DNA of 64,000 nt. It comes from Clostridium tagluense (GTDB lineage Bacteria > Bacillota > Clostridia > Clostridiales > Clostridiaceae). The first letter of the stretch is position 1, and the number at the start of each line of letters is the position of its first letter. The notes under the pieces were generated by a model, which had not been told where the DNA came from, did no database searches, and worked only from the letters and a program-made list of their open reading frames with translations. The position numbers and the translations under genes are program-made. The stretch lies in NCBI RefSeq assembly GCF_003865095.1, contig NZ_BHYK01000001.1, forward strand, positions 186,001 through 250,000. The letters are read 5' to 3'. Positions 37,198-47,382 of this stretch are shown here, in pieces.

Positions 37198-38202
37198 ATG
37201 AAAGCAATGAGAATGATTAACGCAGTAGATTCACATACAATGGGAGAACCAACAAGAATTATAACTGGTGGAGTGCCTGTAATTCCAGGAAATACTATGC
37301 CTGAAAAGAAAGAATACTTGGAAAAACATTTAGATTATTTAAGAACAGCAATAATGCTTGAACCAAGAGGTCATAATGACATGTTTGGATCTATTATTAC
37401 TGCTCCAACAATGCCAGAAGCTGATTTAGGAATTATTTTTATGGATGGTGGCGGATATTTAAATATGTGCGGTCATGGTTCTATAGGAGCTGCAACGGTG
37501 GTTGTAGAAACTGGAATGATCCCTATGGTAGAACCTTATACATACCTAACTTTAGAAGCACCAGCGGGACTTGTTAAAGCAAAGGTTAAAGTAGAAAATG
37601 AAAAGGTAAAAGAAGTTTCTATCCAAAATGTTCCTTCTTTTCTTTATAAGGAAAACGTACAAGTAGATGTTCCTGAACTGGGTAAAATAACTTTTGATAT
37701 TTCTTTTGGAGGAAGTTTTTTTGCACTTGTTAAAGCTACTGACTTAAATATTGATATTTGTCCTAAAAATGCACAAAAACTATGCGAAGTAGGAATCAAA
37801 ATTTTACATGCAATTAACGCATCTGTTTCTGTTAAGCATCCATTACTTCCTCATATAAACACAGTAGATTTGGTTGAAATATATGGACCTGCTAAAAATC
37901 CAAAGGCTACTCTTCAAAATGTAGTAATATTTGGCGACGGACAAGTAGATAGATCTCCTTGTGGAACTGGAACAAGTGCTAAACTTGCATATTTGTATGC
38001 AAAGGGACATTTGAAACAAAATGAAGAATTTGTATATGAAAGTATTGTTGGAACTATGTTTAAAGGTAAAGTACTGGAAGAAGTGCAAGTAGGTGAATTT
38101 AAAGGCGTCATTCCAGAAATAACAGGCAGTGCTTATATTACTGGATTCAATCAATTTGTTATTGACGATGAAGATCCTTTAAAATATGGATTTAAGCTAT
38201 AA
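37198..38202 (+). CDS. prdF: Proline racemase
   Basis: 334 residues. It interconverts L- and D-proline with two cysteines and no cofactor. Both are visible: Cys91 in DGGGYLNMCGHGSIGAA and Cys255 in GDGQVDRSPCGTGTSAKLAYLYAKG. Supplying D-proline is the entry step for the reductase. It starts 3 bp after prdE, with a GAGGGG site overlapping the prdE stop, so it belongs to the same transcript. Hydroxyproline-2-epimerases are relatives; the second-Cys context and operon position favour proline. Confidence 0.94.
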   Translation: MKAMRMINAVDSHTMGEPTRIITGGVPVIPGNTMPEKKEYLEKHLDYLRTAIMLEPRGHNDMFGSIITAPTMPEADLGIIFMDGGGYLNMCGHGSIGAATVVVETGMIPMVEPYTYLTLEAPAGLVKAKVKVENEKVKEVSIQNVPSFLYKENVQVDVPELGKITFDISFGGSFFALVKATDLNIDICPKNAQKLCEVGIKILHAINASVSVKHPLLPHINTVDLVEIYGPAKNPKATLQNVVIFGDGQVDRSPCGTGTSAKLAYLYAKGHLKQNEEFVYESIVGTMFKGKVLEEVQVGEFKGVIPEITGSAYITGFNQFVIDDEDPLKYGFKL

Positions 38203-38283
38203 TTAACAGGTAATATTTAGTATTAAATATTAGTATATACCATTAGTGGAATAAACTGAATTGTCTATTAAATGAATAATTTA

Positions 38284-38312
38284 TAGACATTACAAGTAGA
38301 ATGTAGTAAAAT
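38284..38312 (+). promoter_or_regulatory. Promoter of the first TauE/SafE gene
   Basis: TAGACA (38284-38289), 17 bp, TAAAAT (38307-38312). Almost the same boxes and flanks (ATGTAGTAAAAT) occur before the second copy at 39530-39558, which supports the assignment. Confidence 0.7.
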
Positions 38313-38402
38313 GAAAGTCTAAACATTATAATTTTATGTGATTTTTTTAACTAAATCATTAAAAATTTAACAAGAAATGTATACTTGGTGGTAACGATTA
38401 AC

Positions 38403-38436
38403 ATGCACTCTTTAAAATTTTTTTTAAAGAGTGCAT
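38403..38436 (+). promoter_or_regulatory. Perfect 15-bp hairpin in the 5' UTR of the first TauE/SafE gene
   Basis: Arms ATGCACTCTTTAAAA and complement enclose a 4-T loop. It lies between the promoter and the start codon (38474). No T-tract follows. The second copy lacks it. Confidence 0.65.
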
Positions 38437-38473
38437 GCTAATAATATATTAATTAAACAAGGGGGAATTCAAA

Positions 38474-39349
38474 ATGTTAACTGCAGTATTATCAGCACTA
38501 GGTCTTTTAACCCTTTATTTTGCAATAATTTTTGTTAAGGATTACATGCTAGCTTCAAAGGAAGGTAGGCTTGAAAAGCCAAGTTTTATTGCTACGGGAG
38601 CTGTGGGATTTGCCACAAATTTCTTTGATGCGTTAGGCATTGGTAGTTTTGCACCTACAACTGCACTATTAAAACAATTCAAACTTACAAATGATAGAAC
38701 ACTACCAGGAACATTAAATGTATCTTGTACAATTCCAGTAGTAGTGGAAGCATTTATGTTTATTACAGTTATAAAAGTTGATCCAATTACACTTGTTGCG
38801 CTGCTTGCAGCAGCAACGGTAGGAGCAATTCTTGGAGCTGGATTTGTTGCAAAACTTGATGTAAAGAAAATTCAATTGGCAATGGGAGTTGCATTACTAA
38901 TTGTAGCAGTTGTTATGATACTCCAACAATTAAAAATATTTCCAGCTGGGGGAGACGCAATTGGTCTTTCTGGGATAAAACTAATAATTGCTATTATAGG
39001 TAACTTTATTCTTGGTGCTTTAATGACACTTGGAATAGGTCTTTATGCTCCATGTATGGCGCTTGTATTTGCACTTGGATTAAGCCCAACAATTGCTTTT
39101 CCAATTATGATGGGTTCTTGTGCATTCTTAATGCCAGCAGCTTCCGTTAAATTTGTTAAAGAAGGAGCTTATGATAGAAAAGCTTCCATGGCAATAACGG
39201 TAGGTGGAATAGTAGGCGTGATTGTTGCAATAAAAATTGTTCAATCATTACCACTTGATATATTGAAATGGCTTGTTGTTGTGGTTATTATTTATACATC
39301 TGTTATGATGTTTAAATCTTATTCAAAACCAGTTGAAAAAAAAGCGTAA
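38474..39349 (+). CDS. TauE/SafE family permease, copy 1
   Basis: 291 residues, very hydrophobic, about eight membrane helices in two repeated halves. Family signatures are FATNFFDALGIGSFAPTTAL in the first half and GNFILGALMTLGIGLYAPCMALVFALGLSP in the second. The family exports sulfur compounds and other small anions; the substrate here is unknown. It follows prdF but has its own promoter and a strong AAGGGGGAA site. It is about 85-90% identical by eye to the next gene. A link to the prd pathway, for example export of a fermentation product, is inference from position only. Confidence 0.9.
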   Translation: MLTAVLSALGLLTLYFAIIFVKDYMLASKEGRLEKPSFIATGAVGFATNFFDALGIGSFAPTTALLKQFKLTNDRTLPGTLNVSCTIPVVVEAFMFITVIKVDPITLVALLAAATVGAILGAGFVAKLDVKKIQLAMGVALLIVAVVMILQQLKIFPAGGDAIGLSGIKLIIAIIGNFILGALMTLGIGLYAPCMALVFALGLSPTIAFPIMMGSCAFLMPAASVKFVKEGAYDRKASMAITVGGIVGVIVAIKIVQSLPLDILKWLVVVVIIYTSVMMFKSYSKPVEKKA

Positions 39350-39398
39350 AATATACCCTTTGTTTAAAACAATTTTTTAAAGAAATCAGGCTAAGTTT

Positions 39399-39438
39399 AA
39401 AAGATGAATTCTGTTCAATGAACAGAATTCATCTTTTT
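39399..39438 (+). terminator. Terminator between the twin TauE/SafE genes
   Basis: A 18-bp stem (AAAAGATGAATTCTGTTC and complement) with a 3-nt loop and a T-run at the 3' side. Confidence 0.88.
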
Positions 39439-39529
39439 TACGTTTATTGCATTTTAATAAAAGAAGTATCATTTAACTCGAAAGCCTCCATGCTCACTAA
39501 TATTTTTCAAAATATAATTAAATAATTCG

Positions 39530-39558
39530 TAGACAATTGTAGAAAAATGTAGTAAAAT
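39530..39558 (+). promoter_or_regulatory. Promoter of the second TauE/SafE gene
   Basis: TAGACA (39530-39535), 17 bp, TAAAAT (39553-39558), matching the promoter of copy 1 box for box. Confidence 0.7.
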
Positions 39559-39647
39559 AAAGTTTTGACGATTAAAAAAGTGCGTTATTTTTTAACTAGT
39601 CTAAATAAAATTAAATAACTATTTAATTAACCAAGGAGGAATTTAAA

Positions 39648-40523
39648 ATGTTAACTGCAGTATTATCAGCACTAGGTCTTTTAACCCTTTATTTTGCAAT
39701 AATTTTTATTAGGGATTATATGGTAGCACTAAAGGAAGGCAGACTTGAAAAGCCAAGTTTTTTAGCTACAGGAGCTGTGGGATTTGCCACCAATTTTTTT
39801 GATACACTAGGGATTGGTAGCTTTGCACCTACAACTGCACTATTAAAACAATTCAAACTTACAGATGATAGGACGTTACCAGGAACATTAAATGTATCTG
39901 CTACAATCCCGGTAGTGGTGGAGGCATTTATTTTTATTACAGTTATAAAAGTAGACTCAATTACACTTGTTGCGCTGCTTGGAGCAGCGGCAATAGGAGC
40001 AGTTCTTGGAGCTGGTGTAGTTGCTAAACTTGATGTGAAAAAAATTCAATTGGCTATGGGAGTTGCATTAATGGTTGTAGCGGTTATTATGATACTACAA
40101 CAATTGAAAATTTTCCCAGCTGGAGGAGACGCGATTGGTCTTTCTGGAATAAAATTAATAGTTGCAGTTATAGCTAACTTTATCCTTGGAGCGTTAATGA
40201 CGCTTGGAATAGGACTTTATGCTCCTTGCATGGCACTTGTATATGCACTAGGATTAAGTCCAGCAGTTGCTTTTCCAATTATGATGGGGTCTTGTGCATT
40301 TTTAATGCCAGCAGCATCTATTAAATTTGTTAAAGAGGGAGCTTATGATAGAAAAGCGTCTATGGCAATAACTGTATTTGGAGTGTTAGGGGTATTTATT
40401 GCAGCATATCTTGTTAAAACATTACCGCTTAACATACTTAGATGGGTTGTTATTGTGGTTATTATTTATACATCTGCTATGATGTTCAAGTCTTTTAAAA
40501 AACCAGCTGAATTAAAAGCATAG
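39648..40523 (+). CDS. TauE/SafE family permease, copy 2
   Basis: 291 residues, same length as copy 1 with no gaps. Differences cluster in the last 60 residues (VFGVLGVFIAAYLVKTLPLNILRWVVIV against VGGIVGVIVAIKIVQSLPLDILKWLVVV) and in scattered conservative changes; both signature loops are kept. AAGGAGG precedes the ATG and the first 19 bases of coding sequence are identical to copy 1. Separate promoter and terminator make it an independent unit from a tandem duplication. Substrate unknown. Confidence 0.9.
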   Translation: MLTAVLSALGLLTLYFAIIFIRDYMVALKEGRLEKPSFLATGAVGFATNFFDTLGIGSFAPTTALLKQFKLTDDRTLPGTLNVSATIPVVVEAFIFITVIKVDSITLVALLGAAAIGAVLGAGVVAKLDVKKIQLAMGVALMVVAVIMILQQLKIFPAGGDAIGLSGIKLIVAVIANFILGALMTLGIGLYAPCMALVYALGLSPAVAFPIMMGSCAFLMPAASIKFVKEGAYDRKASMAITVFGVLGVFIAAYLVKTLPLNILRWVVIVVIIYTSAMMFKSFKKPAELKA

Positions 40524-40549
40524 AATTTATAAAAATATGTAACTAAATA

Positions 40550-40590
40550 AAAACACACCTTAAAGTATCATGATTTAAGGTGTGTTTTTT
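40550..40590 (+). terminator. Terminator after the second TauE/SafE gene
   Basis: A 15-bp stem (AAAACACACCTTAAA and complement) with T-tract. The A-run on the other side may help it stop the convergent minus-strand gene. Confidence 0.85.
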
Positions 40591-40628
40591 AGTGTGCCAA
40601 GCTGTAGAATTACAATAAGCTTTGTGAA

Positions 40629-42353
40629 TTAAATTATCTTATCATTAGTAAAAATATTTTTCCTAATGCATTTATCTTTATTGAGCAATAAGTAATAATT
40701 ATAAAGGTTGTTTACTAATACTCTTTGAGTATATATAAAATCTTTTTCTTTACTGCAATTTTTACCAAAATCAATAACATTCATTCTATCCTCTATTAGT
40801 GCAGGAATTAAGAATAGATTTTTCACGATATCCTCAATATTATCATTATTATCCTTTATGTCACTAAGCATTTGATTTACAAGATTATTATATGTTGATA
40901 CTAATTCTTTTTTCCCATCCTCAAATTTGTATGGTAATACAAATTTATTAATTAGTGCAGCTACAGCTGCACCTATTGCTACAAACACAATTCTGCTTAA
41001 AACGAATTTAGTAGTACCACCTACCATGGCTGAGGAGGCTACCGCGGATACTGTAACACATGCAATTAAGGCTTTATAGTTCACAGTGAATGGATTTAAA
41101 TAGCCGGCCAATAATACTATTAAAAATCTAATAGTTGTATTTGTAATTAAAGAAAAACAAAAAAATACAATTAAAGCACCTATCAGGGTTCCCTCTATTC
41201 TTTGTTTTGATTTCATATTAGAAATCTCTGCGTAAGGTTGTATTAATGAAAATATAGTATATACCATCCATCTTCCCTCAGACAAATGAAAATAAGCTGT
41301 TATAAAAGCTGTAAAACAGCCAGCTATTCCCAATCTAATTCCATAGGAAACCCTTAGTGAGTTAAACTCAAAATTCTTTTTATGGGTTGATACTTTATTA
41401 AAATGTATTGGTATCTTATGATTATTCTCAATAGAGTTCTTATTTTTTTTATCTAACATTTTCATTTTTGACATTTCTATATATAAGATTTGAACTGAAT
41501 TAATAATTTCATGTATATATATTCTATTTAAATCAGTATTTAAGTAGATAGCTTCTATATCACTTATATTAAATAGTTTTTCCTTTATACTAGCTACCTT
41601 CTCATATATAGTCCCTAAAAACTGCACATAAGATTCTTTTTCATAATCATCTTCTTTTAATTTATCTAATAGAATATTTATTCTTTCTAATGAAAATAAA
41701 ATATTAGTTGTTATTTTCCCAGCTTTAGTAATATAGAAATCTCCAACTCTTTTGTCATATACTATTTTTTTAAGAGAATTTATAAATTGGACTATATCGA
41801 TATTTACTCCAGTTACATCTTTATTTTTCTCTAATAAATTAATTTTTAATAATATATTTTCACATATAGTATCTACTATTTTACTGCCTGTTTTAGAAAT
41901 TTTATTCATGTTAGCTAAAAATTGAAGTGACATTACAAAAAAAGCTCCAAAAATTAGAGCTAAAATTCTTTTTAAAAAACTTTCACCATATACAGGATTA
42001 AATAATATAAACAAATATTGAAGACCAAAGGGTACAAAGATTGATTTGCGTAAATTATAGCTAAATAAATATCCTATGGTAAATAATATTGTAAAATTTA
42101 ATATTATTCCAAGCCACATGTTGCTGTTTGCATAATATGCAGCAAAGGTTGTAAGCATATTTATTCCAAGCAACTTAATTAAATTTCTAAAGGGTGATAT
42201 GGTTAAATCTCTCTCTAATAAAACTAATGCTGCTGTTATAACGGTTACTCCAACAAGTGTATTTTCATTTCCGAACAGACGTTGAAAAACATTTATAAAT
42301 AACATAATTGATAAGAACATTATAGTGTTAGATATTATCTTTTTTTTATTCAT
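40629..42353 (-). CDS. FUSC family integral membrane protein (aromatic acid exporter-like)
   Basis: 574 residues from ATG 42353 (AAGGGGAATG upstream); a longer in-frame start adds 21 residues spanning that site. Two blocks of about six membrane helices (about 8-155 and 345-470) are separated and followed by soluble helical domains, the layout of FUSC/ArAE exporters. The second block (AGCFTAFITAYFHLSEGRWMVYTIFSLIQPYAE, QRIEGTLIGALIVFFCFSLI) carries the family pattern. Substrate is unknown. It is transcribed toward the TauE/SafE pair and divergent from the chemoreceptor. Confidence 0.85.
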   Translation of the reverse strand: MNKKKIISNTIMFLSIMLFINVFQRLFGNENTLVGVTVITAALVLLERDLTISPFRNLIKLLGINMLTTFAAYYANSNMWLGIILNFTILFTIGYLFSYNLRKSIFVPFGLQYLFILFNPVYGESFLKRILALIFGAFFVMSLQFLANMNKISKTGSKIVDTICENILLKINLLEKNKDVTGVNIDIVQFINSLKKIVYDKRVGDFYITKAGKITTNILFSLERINILLDKLKEDDYEKESYVQFLGTIYEKVASIKEKLFNISDIEAIYLNTDLNRIYIHEIINSVQILYIEMSKMKMLDKKNKNSIENNHKIPIHFNKVSTHKKNFEFNSLRVSYGIRLGIAGCFTAFITAYFHLSEGRWMVYTIFSLIQPYAEISNMKSKQRIEGTLIGALIVFFCFSLITNTTIRFLIVLLAGYLNPFTVNYKALIACVTVSAVASSAMVGGTTKFVLSRIVFVAIGAAVAALINKFVLPYKFEDGKKELVSTYNNLVNQMLSDIKDNNDNIEDIVKNLFLIPALIEDRMNVIDFGKNCSKEKDFIYTQRVLVNNLYNYYLLLNKDKCIRKNIFTNDKII

Positions 42354-42657
42354 TTTACATTCCCCTTTTGGTATACAAGAAACAATACTATCACAATGAA
42401 AAATATATTTCAACATTTTAAAATCCTAATAAGGACTACCTAAGTTAAAGCAGCTTAGTTATTTTGTATATTAAAAAATATAATTGTTGAGCATGCCTAT
42501 TGTAAATTAATATGAAAAGTATAAAACGGAATAAAAAAAGGTTAAAAACAAAGTAATTTGATGAAAAATGTAGAATAATAGAATAAAATGGTATATTATA
42601 TTAAAGTAACTATTCTACATATATACATATATAATTTATTACAAAGGAGAAACTAGG
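42354..42657. other. Divergent intergenic region, FUSC gene / chemoreceptor
   Basis: 304 bp without a gene. It must hold promoters for both flanking genes, but I could not pick convincing paired boxes; the plus side has an AT-rich stretch GTATATTATATTAAAG at 42590-42605. No other structure was recognised. Confidence 0.4.
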
Positions 42658-44772
42658 ATGTTTAGAAAATTAAAGTTAGCAACAAAATTGAGTATTATAC
42701 TTGGTACTATAGTATTTTTAGGAATTGTTCTTATTGGGGGAATCACACTTAAAAAGGTTAAACAAAGTTCTTATAATCAGGCAAGTGAACAGGCGAAACA
42801 GGTATCAAATGCTTTTTCTAATGATGTGCAGGGAGACTTTAAAGTAGTGCAGGCTACCGTTGAGGGAATAAGAGATACTATTGTATTCTCTAAAAAATCA
42901 GGAAGCTTAAATAGAGAACAGGTAATCCAACTTTTAAAAGCTATGCTAGAAAAGAATAAAAACATAGTAGGGGTGCACACTGTGTGGGAACCCAATGCAT
43001 TTGATGGCAAAGATAGTGCTTATATAAATAAAGAAGGACATGATGCTACAGGTAGGTTTGTTCCCTATGTTGTACTGAATAATGGAAATATAAAGATAGA
43101 GCCATGTACAGGATATGATAAAGAGGGTGATGGAGATTATTATCTTCTTCCAAAGAAAACAAGGAAAGCTTGTTTAATAGAACCTTATATGTATAAAATG
43201 GATGGTAAAGATACTTTGATTACTACTTTATCAATACCTATAATTGATGGAAATGGGAAGTTTATGGGGACTGTAGGAGCAGATGTTGAATTAAGAACAC
43301 TTCAAGAACTTACTGTTAAAGCAAAACCTATGGGAGGATATGCAACAATAGTTACAGATAAAGGAACCTTTGTTACAAATGGTGCAAAGCCAGAGCTTAT
43401 TAGTAAAAAAATACTTGATGTGGATAATAGTCAAACAGATATAGTTGAAAAAATTGCTAAGGGAGAAGCTTTTGAAGTGCATGCAAAAGCAGTAGGTACA
43501 GGATTTTTATCTTTAAAAGCTTGTACGCCTATAAGTTTAAAAGGGGTAGATAGTAAATGGGCATTTATGTCAATAATTTCAGATGAAAAAATGTATGCTG
43601 AATATGATAAACTATTTTATACAATAGTGGTAATGACGGGTATTGCTACATTAGCTATAGTTATGTTAATGTTTATGCTTATTAAAAAAGCTATTTACCC
43701 TATAAGTCTTGCATGCAATCATTTAGAGGCACTCTCTAATGCCGATTTTACCATGGAAGTACCAAAAGAGTTTTTGAATAAAGAAGATGAAATAGGTAGA
43801 CTTGGGAAATCAATTGATAAAATGCAAAACTCTATTAGAGAGCTTGTTGTAGGAGTTAAGGGAGAATCCTCAAATGTGGAAAATGCAGTTATAGATGCTG
43901 TAAAGCAGATACAAGAATTAACTTTAAATATAGAAGATGTGGCATCAACTACTGAAGAGTTATCGGCAAGCATGGAAGAAACAGCAGCATCTACAGAAGA
44001 AATGAATGCTACATCAAGTGAAATAGAAAGAGCAGTAGAAATTATAGCAGATAAGGCTAAAAAAGGTGAAATATCAGCCAAAGAAATTAATGATAGGGCA
44101 AAGGGACTTAGAGTAAATTTTTTGGAGTCTGAGAAAAAAGGGATAAAAGTTTATGAAGAAACAAGAGAAAAGCTTCAAAGTGCTTTAGAAGAATCAAAAT
44201 CTGTTCAAGAAATCGGTGCACTTTCAAATACCATAATGGAAATAACTGCACAAACTAATCTTCTAGCTCTTAATGCAGCAATAGAAGCAGCTAGAGCTGG
44301 TGAGTCGGGTAAAGGGTTTGCAGTGGTTGCAGATGAAATAAGAAAGCTTGCAGAGGATTCTAAAAATGCAGTTGCAAAGATTCAGGAAATAACACAGAAG
44401 GTAACAGGTTCCGTAAGTAATCTGGCACAGAGTGCAAATGGTATGATGGATTATATGACAAATAACGTTAATAAGGATTATAAAACTATGCTTGAGGCTA
44501 CGGATAAATATAGTATGGATGCAGATTTTATTAAAAATATGGTTTCAGAATTCAATGATGCCTCAAGCCAAATTCTTGATTCAATTAAGAATATGTCAGA
44601 GGTAATAGATGGTGTAACGACCGCTGCGAATGAAGGGGCAGAAGGGACTTCTACTATTGCTGAAAAATCTACTATAGTGGTAGAAAAATCACAGGAAGCC
44701 AAGGAACTTTCAGAGTATGTTAAAGAAAGAAATGAAAAGCTTGTGGAGTTGGTTTCGAAGTTTAAGGTATAA
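42658..44772 (+). CDS. Methyl-accepting chemotaxis protein with extracellular dCache domain
   Basis: 704 residues. An N-terminal helix (about 11-31), a large external region of about 285 residues with dCache features ([62 protein letters not shown]), a second helix (about 320-343), HAMP, then the signalling hairpin ([40 protein letters not shown]). dCache receptors often bind amino acids or organic acids; the ligand is not predictable here. AAAGGAG precedes the ATG. A terminator follows. Confidence 0.95.
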   Translation: MFRKLKLATKLSIILGTIVFLGIVLIGGITLKKVKQSSYNQASEQAKQVSNAFSNDVQGDFKVVQATVEGIRDTIVFSKKSGSLNREQVIQLLKAMLEKNKNIVGVHTVWEPNAFDGKDSAYINKEGHDATGRFVPYVVLNNGNIKIEPCTGYDKEGDGDYYLLPKKTRKACLIEPYMYKMDGKDTLITTLSIPIIDGNGKFMGTVGADVELRTLQELTVKAKPMGGYATIVTDKGTFVTNGAKPELISKKILDVDNSQTDIVEKIAKGEAFEVHAKAVGTGFLSLKACTPISLKGVDSKWAFMSIISDEKMYAEYDKLFYTIVVMTGIATLAIVMLMFMLIKKAIYPISLACNHLEALSNADFTMEVPKEFLNKEDEIGRLGKSIDKMQNSIRELVVGVKGESSNVENAVIDAVKQIQELTLNIEDVASTTEELSASMEETAASTEEMNATSSEIERAVEIIADKAKKGEISAKEINDRAKGLRVNFLESEKKGIKVYEETREKLQSALEESKSVQEIGALSNTIMEITAQTNLLALNAAIEAARAGESGKGFAVVADEIRKLAEDSKNAVAKIQEITQKVTGSVSNLAQSANGMMDYMTNNVNKDYKTMLEATDKYSMDADFIKNMVSEFNDASSQILDSIKNMSEVIDGVTTAANEGAEGTSTIAEKSTIVVEKSQEAKELSEYVKERNEKLVELVSKFKV

Positions 44773-44783
44773 GGCATATTCAA

Positions 44784-44828
44784 ATAATAAAACACCTATA
44801 TCCACTGAGATATAGGTGTTTTATTATT
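44784..44828 (+). terminator. Terminator after the dCache chemoreceptor
   Basis: A long stem around AAAACACCTATATC and its complement with a 6-nt loop; flanked by AT-rich sequence with T-runs on the 3' side. Confidence 0.85.
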
Positions 44829-45159
44829 CTACCGAAGACATATTTTATATTTTGGTACACATTTGTAGGATTCAATCTATATAGGGTATAATATATATGT
44901 GAACTATAAAAAAACAATAAAATACAAAGGGTTAAAAATAAGAGCATATTAAAAATTTCATATATTTCTCCTGAAAAATTTTATCTTTATATAGATATTA
45001 AGGTAGAACTTGGGGTATGATTAAATATGTTAATTTTGTGACCTTAGATTTAAAATATAAATTACGAGAGGAGGACTGACTATTTAGGCGCATAAAATAA
45101 ATAATAAAATACTGACCAGTTGTTTGTCTTATGTACCTTATAAAAATAGTTAGGAAAAT
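44829..45159. other. Gene-free region before tex with an orphan ribosome site
   Basis: 331 bp. A textbook ribosome site GAGAGGAGGACTGAC (45066-45080) is followed by no usable ORF: the candidate starts nearby meet stops at once. This may be a decayed gene start, or a leader in the tex transcript. No riboswitch class was recognised. Confidence 0.45.
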
Positions 45160-47322
45160 ATGGAAAATATAGAAAGCAGATTAATAAGTGAATTTGGAAT
45201 AAGCAAAGAGCAATCGGAAAGTGTAATCCAGTTATTAGATGAGGGAAATACAGTTCCTTTTATAGCTAGATATAGAAAAGAAAGAACAGGTGGACTTGAT
45301 GATATAGTACTTAGAAATTTCACAGAGAGACTTATATATCTTAGAAATTTAGAAGGAAGAAAAACAGACGTACTACGTATTATTGGAGAACAAGAAAATC
45401 TAACAGAAGAAATTGAAAATTCCATAAAGAAATGCGAGACTCTTACAGAAATAGAGGATATTTATAGACCTTTTAAGCCTAAGAAAAGAACAAGAGCCAT
45501 CATTGCAATAGAAAAGGGACTAAAGCCTCTTGCTGAAATTATTTTTAGTGGTGAGTTTAAAGGTGATATAAATGAGTATGCGCAGAAATTTATAAGTCAG
45601 GAAAAAGGAGTTACTACAGCCATGGAGGCATTTGAAGGCGCTGGTGATATTATCAGTGAGATGATTTCAGATGAAGCTGACTTCCGAAAGTGGATTAGGG
45701 CACTGGTGCATAATCAAGGCATTGTAGAAACTAAGGGTGCTTCGGATGAGACTACACCTTTTGAAATGTACTATGAGTATAAAGAAGGAGTTAAATCTAT
45801 TCCACCACATAGAATTCTTGCTATAAATAGAGGCGAAAGTAGCAAGATACTTTCTGTGAAAATTAAAGCTGATAATGATAAGATTAACCAGTACTTAAGA
45901 GACAAATGTTTAAAGGGAAATAGTGAAACAGATAAGTATATAGAACTAAGTATAGTTGATTCTGTAAAAAGACTTATATTTCCATCAATTGAAAGGGAAA
46001 TAAGGTCAGAACTCACAGAAAAAGGTGAAATAGGTGCTATTGAAATATTTAAAGCTAATTTAAAAGCTCTTTTAATGCAATCCCCTATAAAAGGGAAGGT
46101 AGTGCTTGGATTTGACCCTGGGTTTAGAACTGGGTGCAAAATAGCAGTTCTGGATGATACGGGAAAGGTTTTAGATATGGCTACGGTATATGCTACTGCG
46201 GGCAGTAAGGATGGTGTACAAAAATCTATAGGTATTATTAAAGCATTAGTAAATAAGCATAATGTAGAAGTAATATCATTAGGTAACGGAACTGCTAGTC
46301 GTGAGTCTGAAGAAATTCTAGCCCAGATAATTAAAGAACTTAAAGAAGAATGCGCAAAAGATTTGTACTACGTTATAGTTTCAGAAGCAGGTGCATCCGT
46401 ATATTCAGCTTCAGAGCTTGCATCAAAAGAATATCCAGATATAGATGTATCTATTAGAGGAGCTATTTCTATAGGAAGAAGACTTCAAGATCCTTTAGTG
46501 GAGCTTGTGAAAATTGATCCTAAAGCCATTGGAGTTGGACAATACCAACATGATGTAACACCTAAAAAACTTGATGAATCCTTAAAAGGAGTAGTTGAAG
46601 ACTGTGTTAATGCCGTTGGAGTAGATCTTAATATTGCAACCCCTTCACTATTGTCTTATATATCAGGTATAAATGCTACAATAGCTCAAAATATAGTAGC
46701 ATATAGAGAAGAAAATGGTAAATTTATAGCTAGAAAAGAATTATTAAAAGTGAAAAGATTAGGTGCAAAGGCATATGAGCAATGTGCGGGATTTTTAAGA
46801 GTCATGGAGAGCAAAGAGTTCCTAGATAATACTTCAGTTCATCCTGAATCATATAATGCTACAAAAAAAATGCTAGATTTTCTGCAATATACAAAAGAAG
46901 ATCTTAAATCACTAAATTTTAAAGATATGGATGAGCGAGTTAAAAATATTAATCTAAATGAGCTGGCTGAAAAATTAGAAATAGGAGTCCCAACGCTTAG
47001 AGATATTATTAAAGAAATTAAAAAGCCAGGTAGAGATCCAAGAGAAGAATTACCTAAGCCACTATTAAAAACAGGTGTAGTTCAAATGTCTCATCTTAAA
47101 CCAGGGATGAAACTTATGGGTACAGTTAGAAATGTATCTGACTTTGGAGCTTTTGTTGATATTGGAGTTCACCAGGATGGGTTAGTACATATAAGCCAGC
47201 TATCAGATAAATTTGTAAAGCATCCATTGGATGTAGTTACAGTTGGAGATATAGTAGAAGTTAGTGTGCTAGAAGTTGATGAGAAAAGGAAAAGAATATC
47301 ATTATCTATGAAAAATATATAA
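45160..47322 (+). CDS. tex: Tex family RNA-binding protein (S1 domain)
   Basis: 720 residues, full length. Domains in order: helical Tex N-terminal part (about 1-180), YqgF-like RNase H fold (about 315-450, GFDPGFRTGCKIAVLD), helix-hairpin-helix modules (about 485-560, LLSYISGINATIAQNIVAYREENGKF), and a C-terminal S1 RNA-binding domain (about 645-715, GMKLMGTVRNVSDFGAFVDIGVHQDGLVHISQL). Tex binds nucleic acids and affects transcription and toxin expression in some bacteria. The ribosome site (TTAGGAAA) is weak compared with its neighbours. Confidence 0.96.
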   Translation: MENIESRLISEFGISKEQSESVIQLLDEGNTVPFIARYRKERTGGLDDIVLRNFTERLIYLRNLEGRKTDVLRIIGEQENLTEEIENSIKKCETLTEIEDIYRPFKPKKRTRAIIAIEKGLKPLAEIIFSGEFKGDINEYAQKFISQEKGVTTAMEAFEGAGDIISEMISDEADFRKWIRALVHNQGIVETKGASDETTPFEMYYEYKEGVKSIPPHRILAINRGESSKILSVKIKADNDKINQYLRDKCLKGNSETDKYIELSIVDSVKRLIFPSIEREIRSELTEKGEIGAIEIFKANLKALLMQSPIKGKVVLGFDPGFRTGCKIAVLDDTGKVLDMATVYATAGSKDGVQKSIGIIKALVNKHNVEVISLGNGTASRESEEILAQIIKELKEECAKDLYYVIVSEAGASVYSASELASKEYPDIDVSIRGAISIGRRLQDPLVELVKIDPKAIGVGQYQHDVTPKKLDESLKGVVEDCVNAVGVDLNIATPSLLSYISGINATIAQNIVAYREENGKFIARKELLKVKRLGAKAYEQCAGFLRVMESKEFLDNTSVHPESYNATKKMLDFLQYTKEDLKSLNFKDMDERVKNINLNELAEKLEIGVPTLRDIIKEIKKPGRDPREELPKPLLKTGVVQMSHLKPGMKLMGTVRNVSDFGAFVDIGVHQDGLVHISQLSDKFVKHPLDVVTVGDIVEVSVLEVDEKRKRISLSMKNI

Positions 47323-47330
47323 TTTGTATA

Positions 47331-47359
47331 TTGCTTTTTCTATTAAATTTAGATATAAT
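47331..47359 (+). promoter_or_regulatory. Promoter of the FMN riboswitch and ribU
   Basis: TTGCTT (47331-47336), 17 bp, TATAAT (47354-47359), about 24 bp before the aptamer. Confidence 0.75.
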
Positions 47360-47382
47360 TAAATTATAAAATAAAATTTGAT

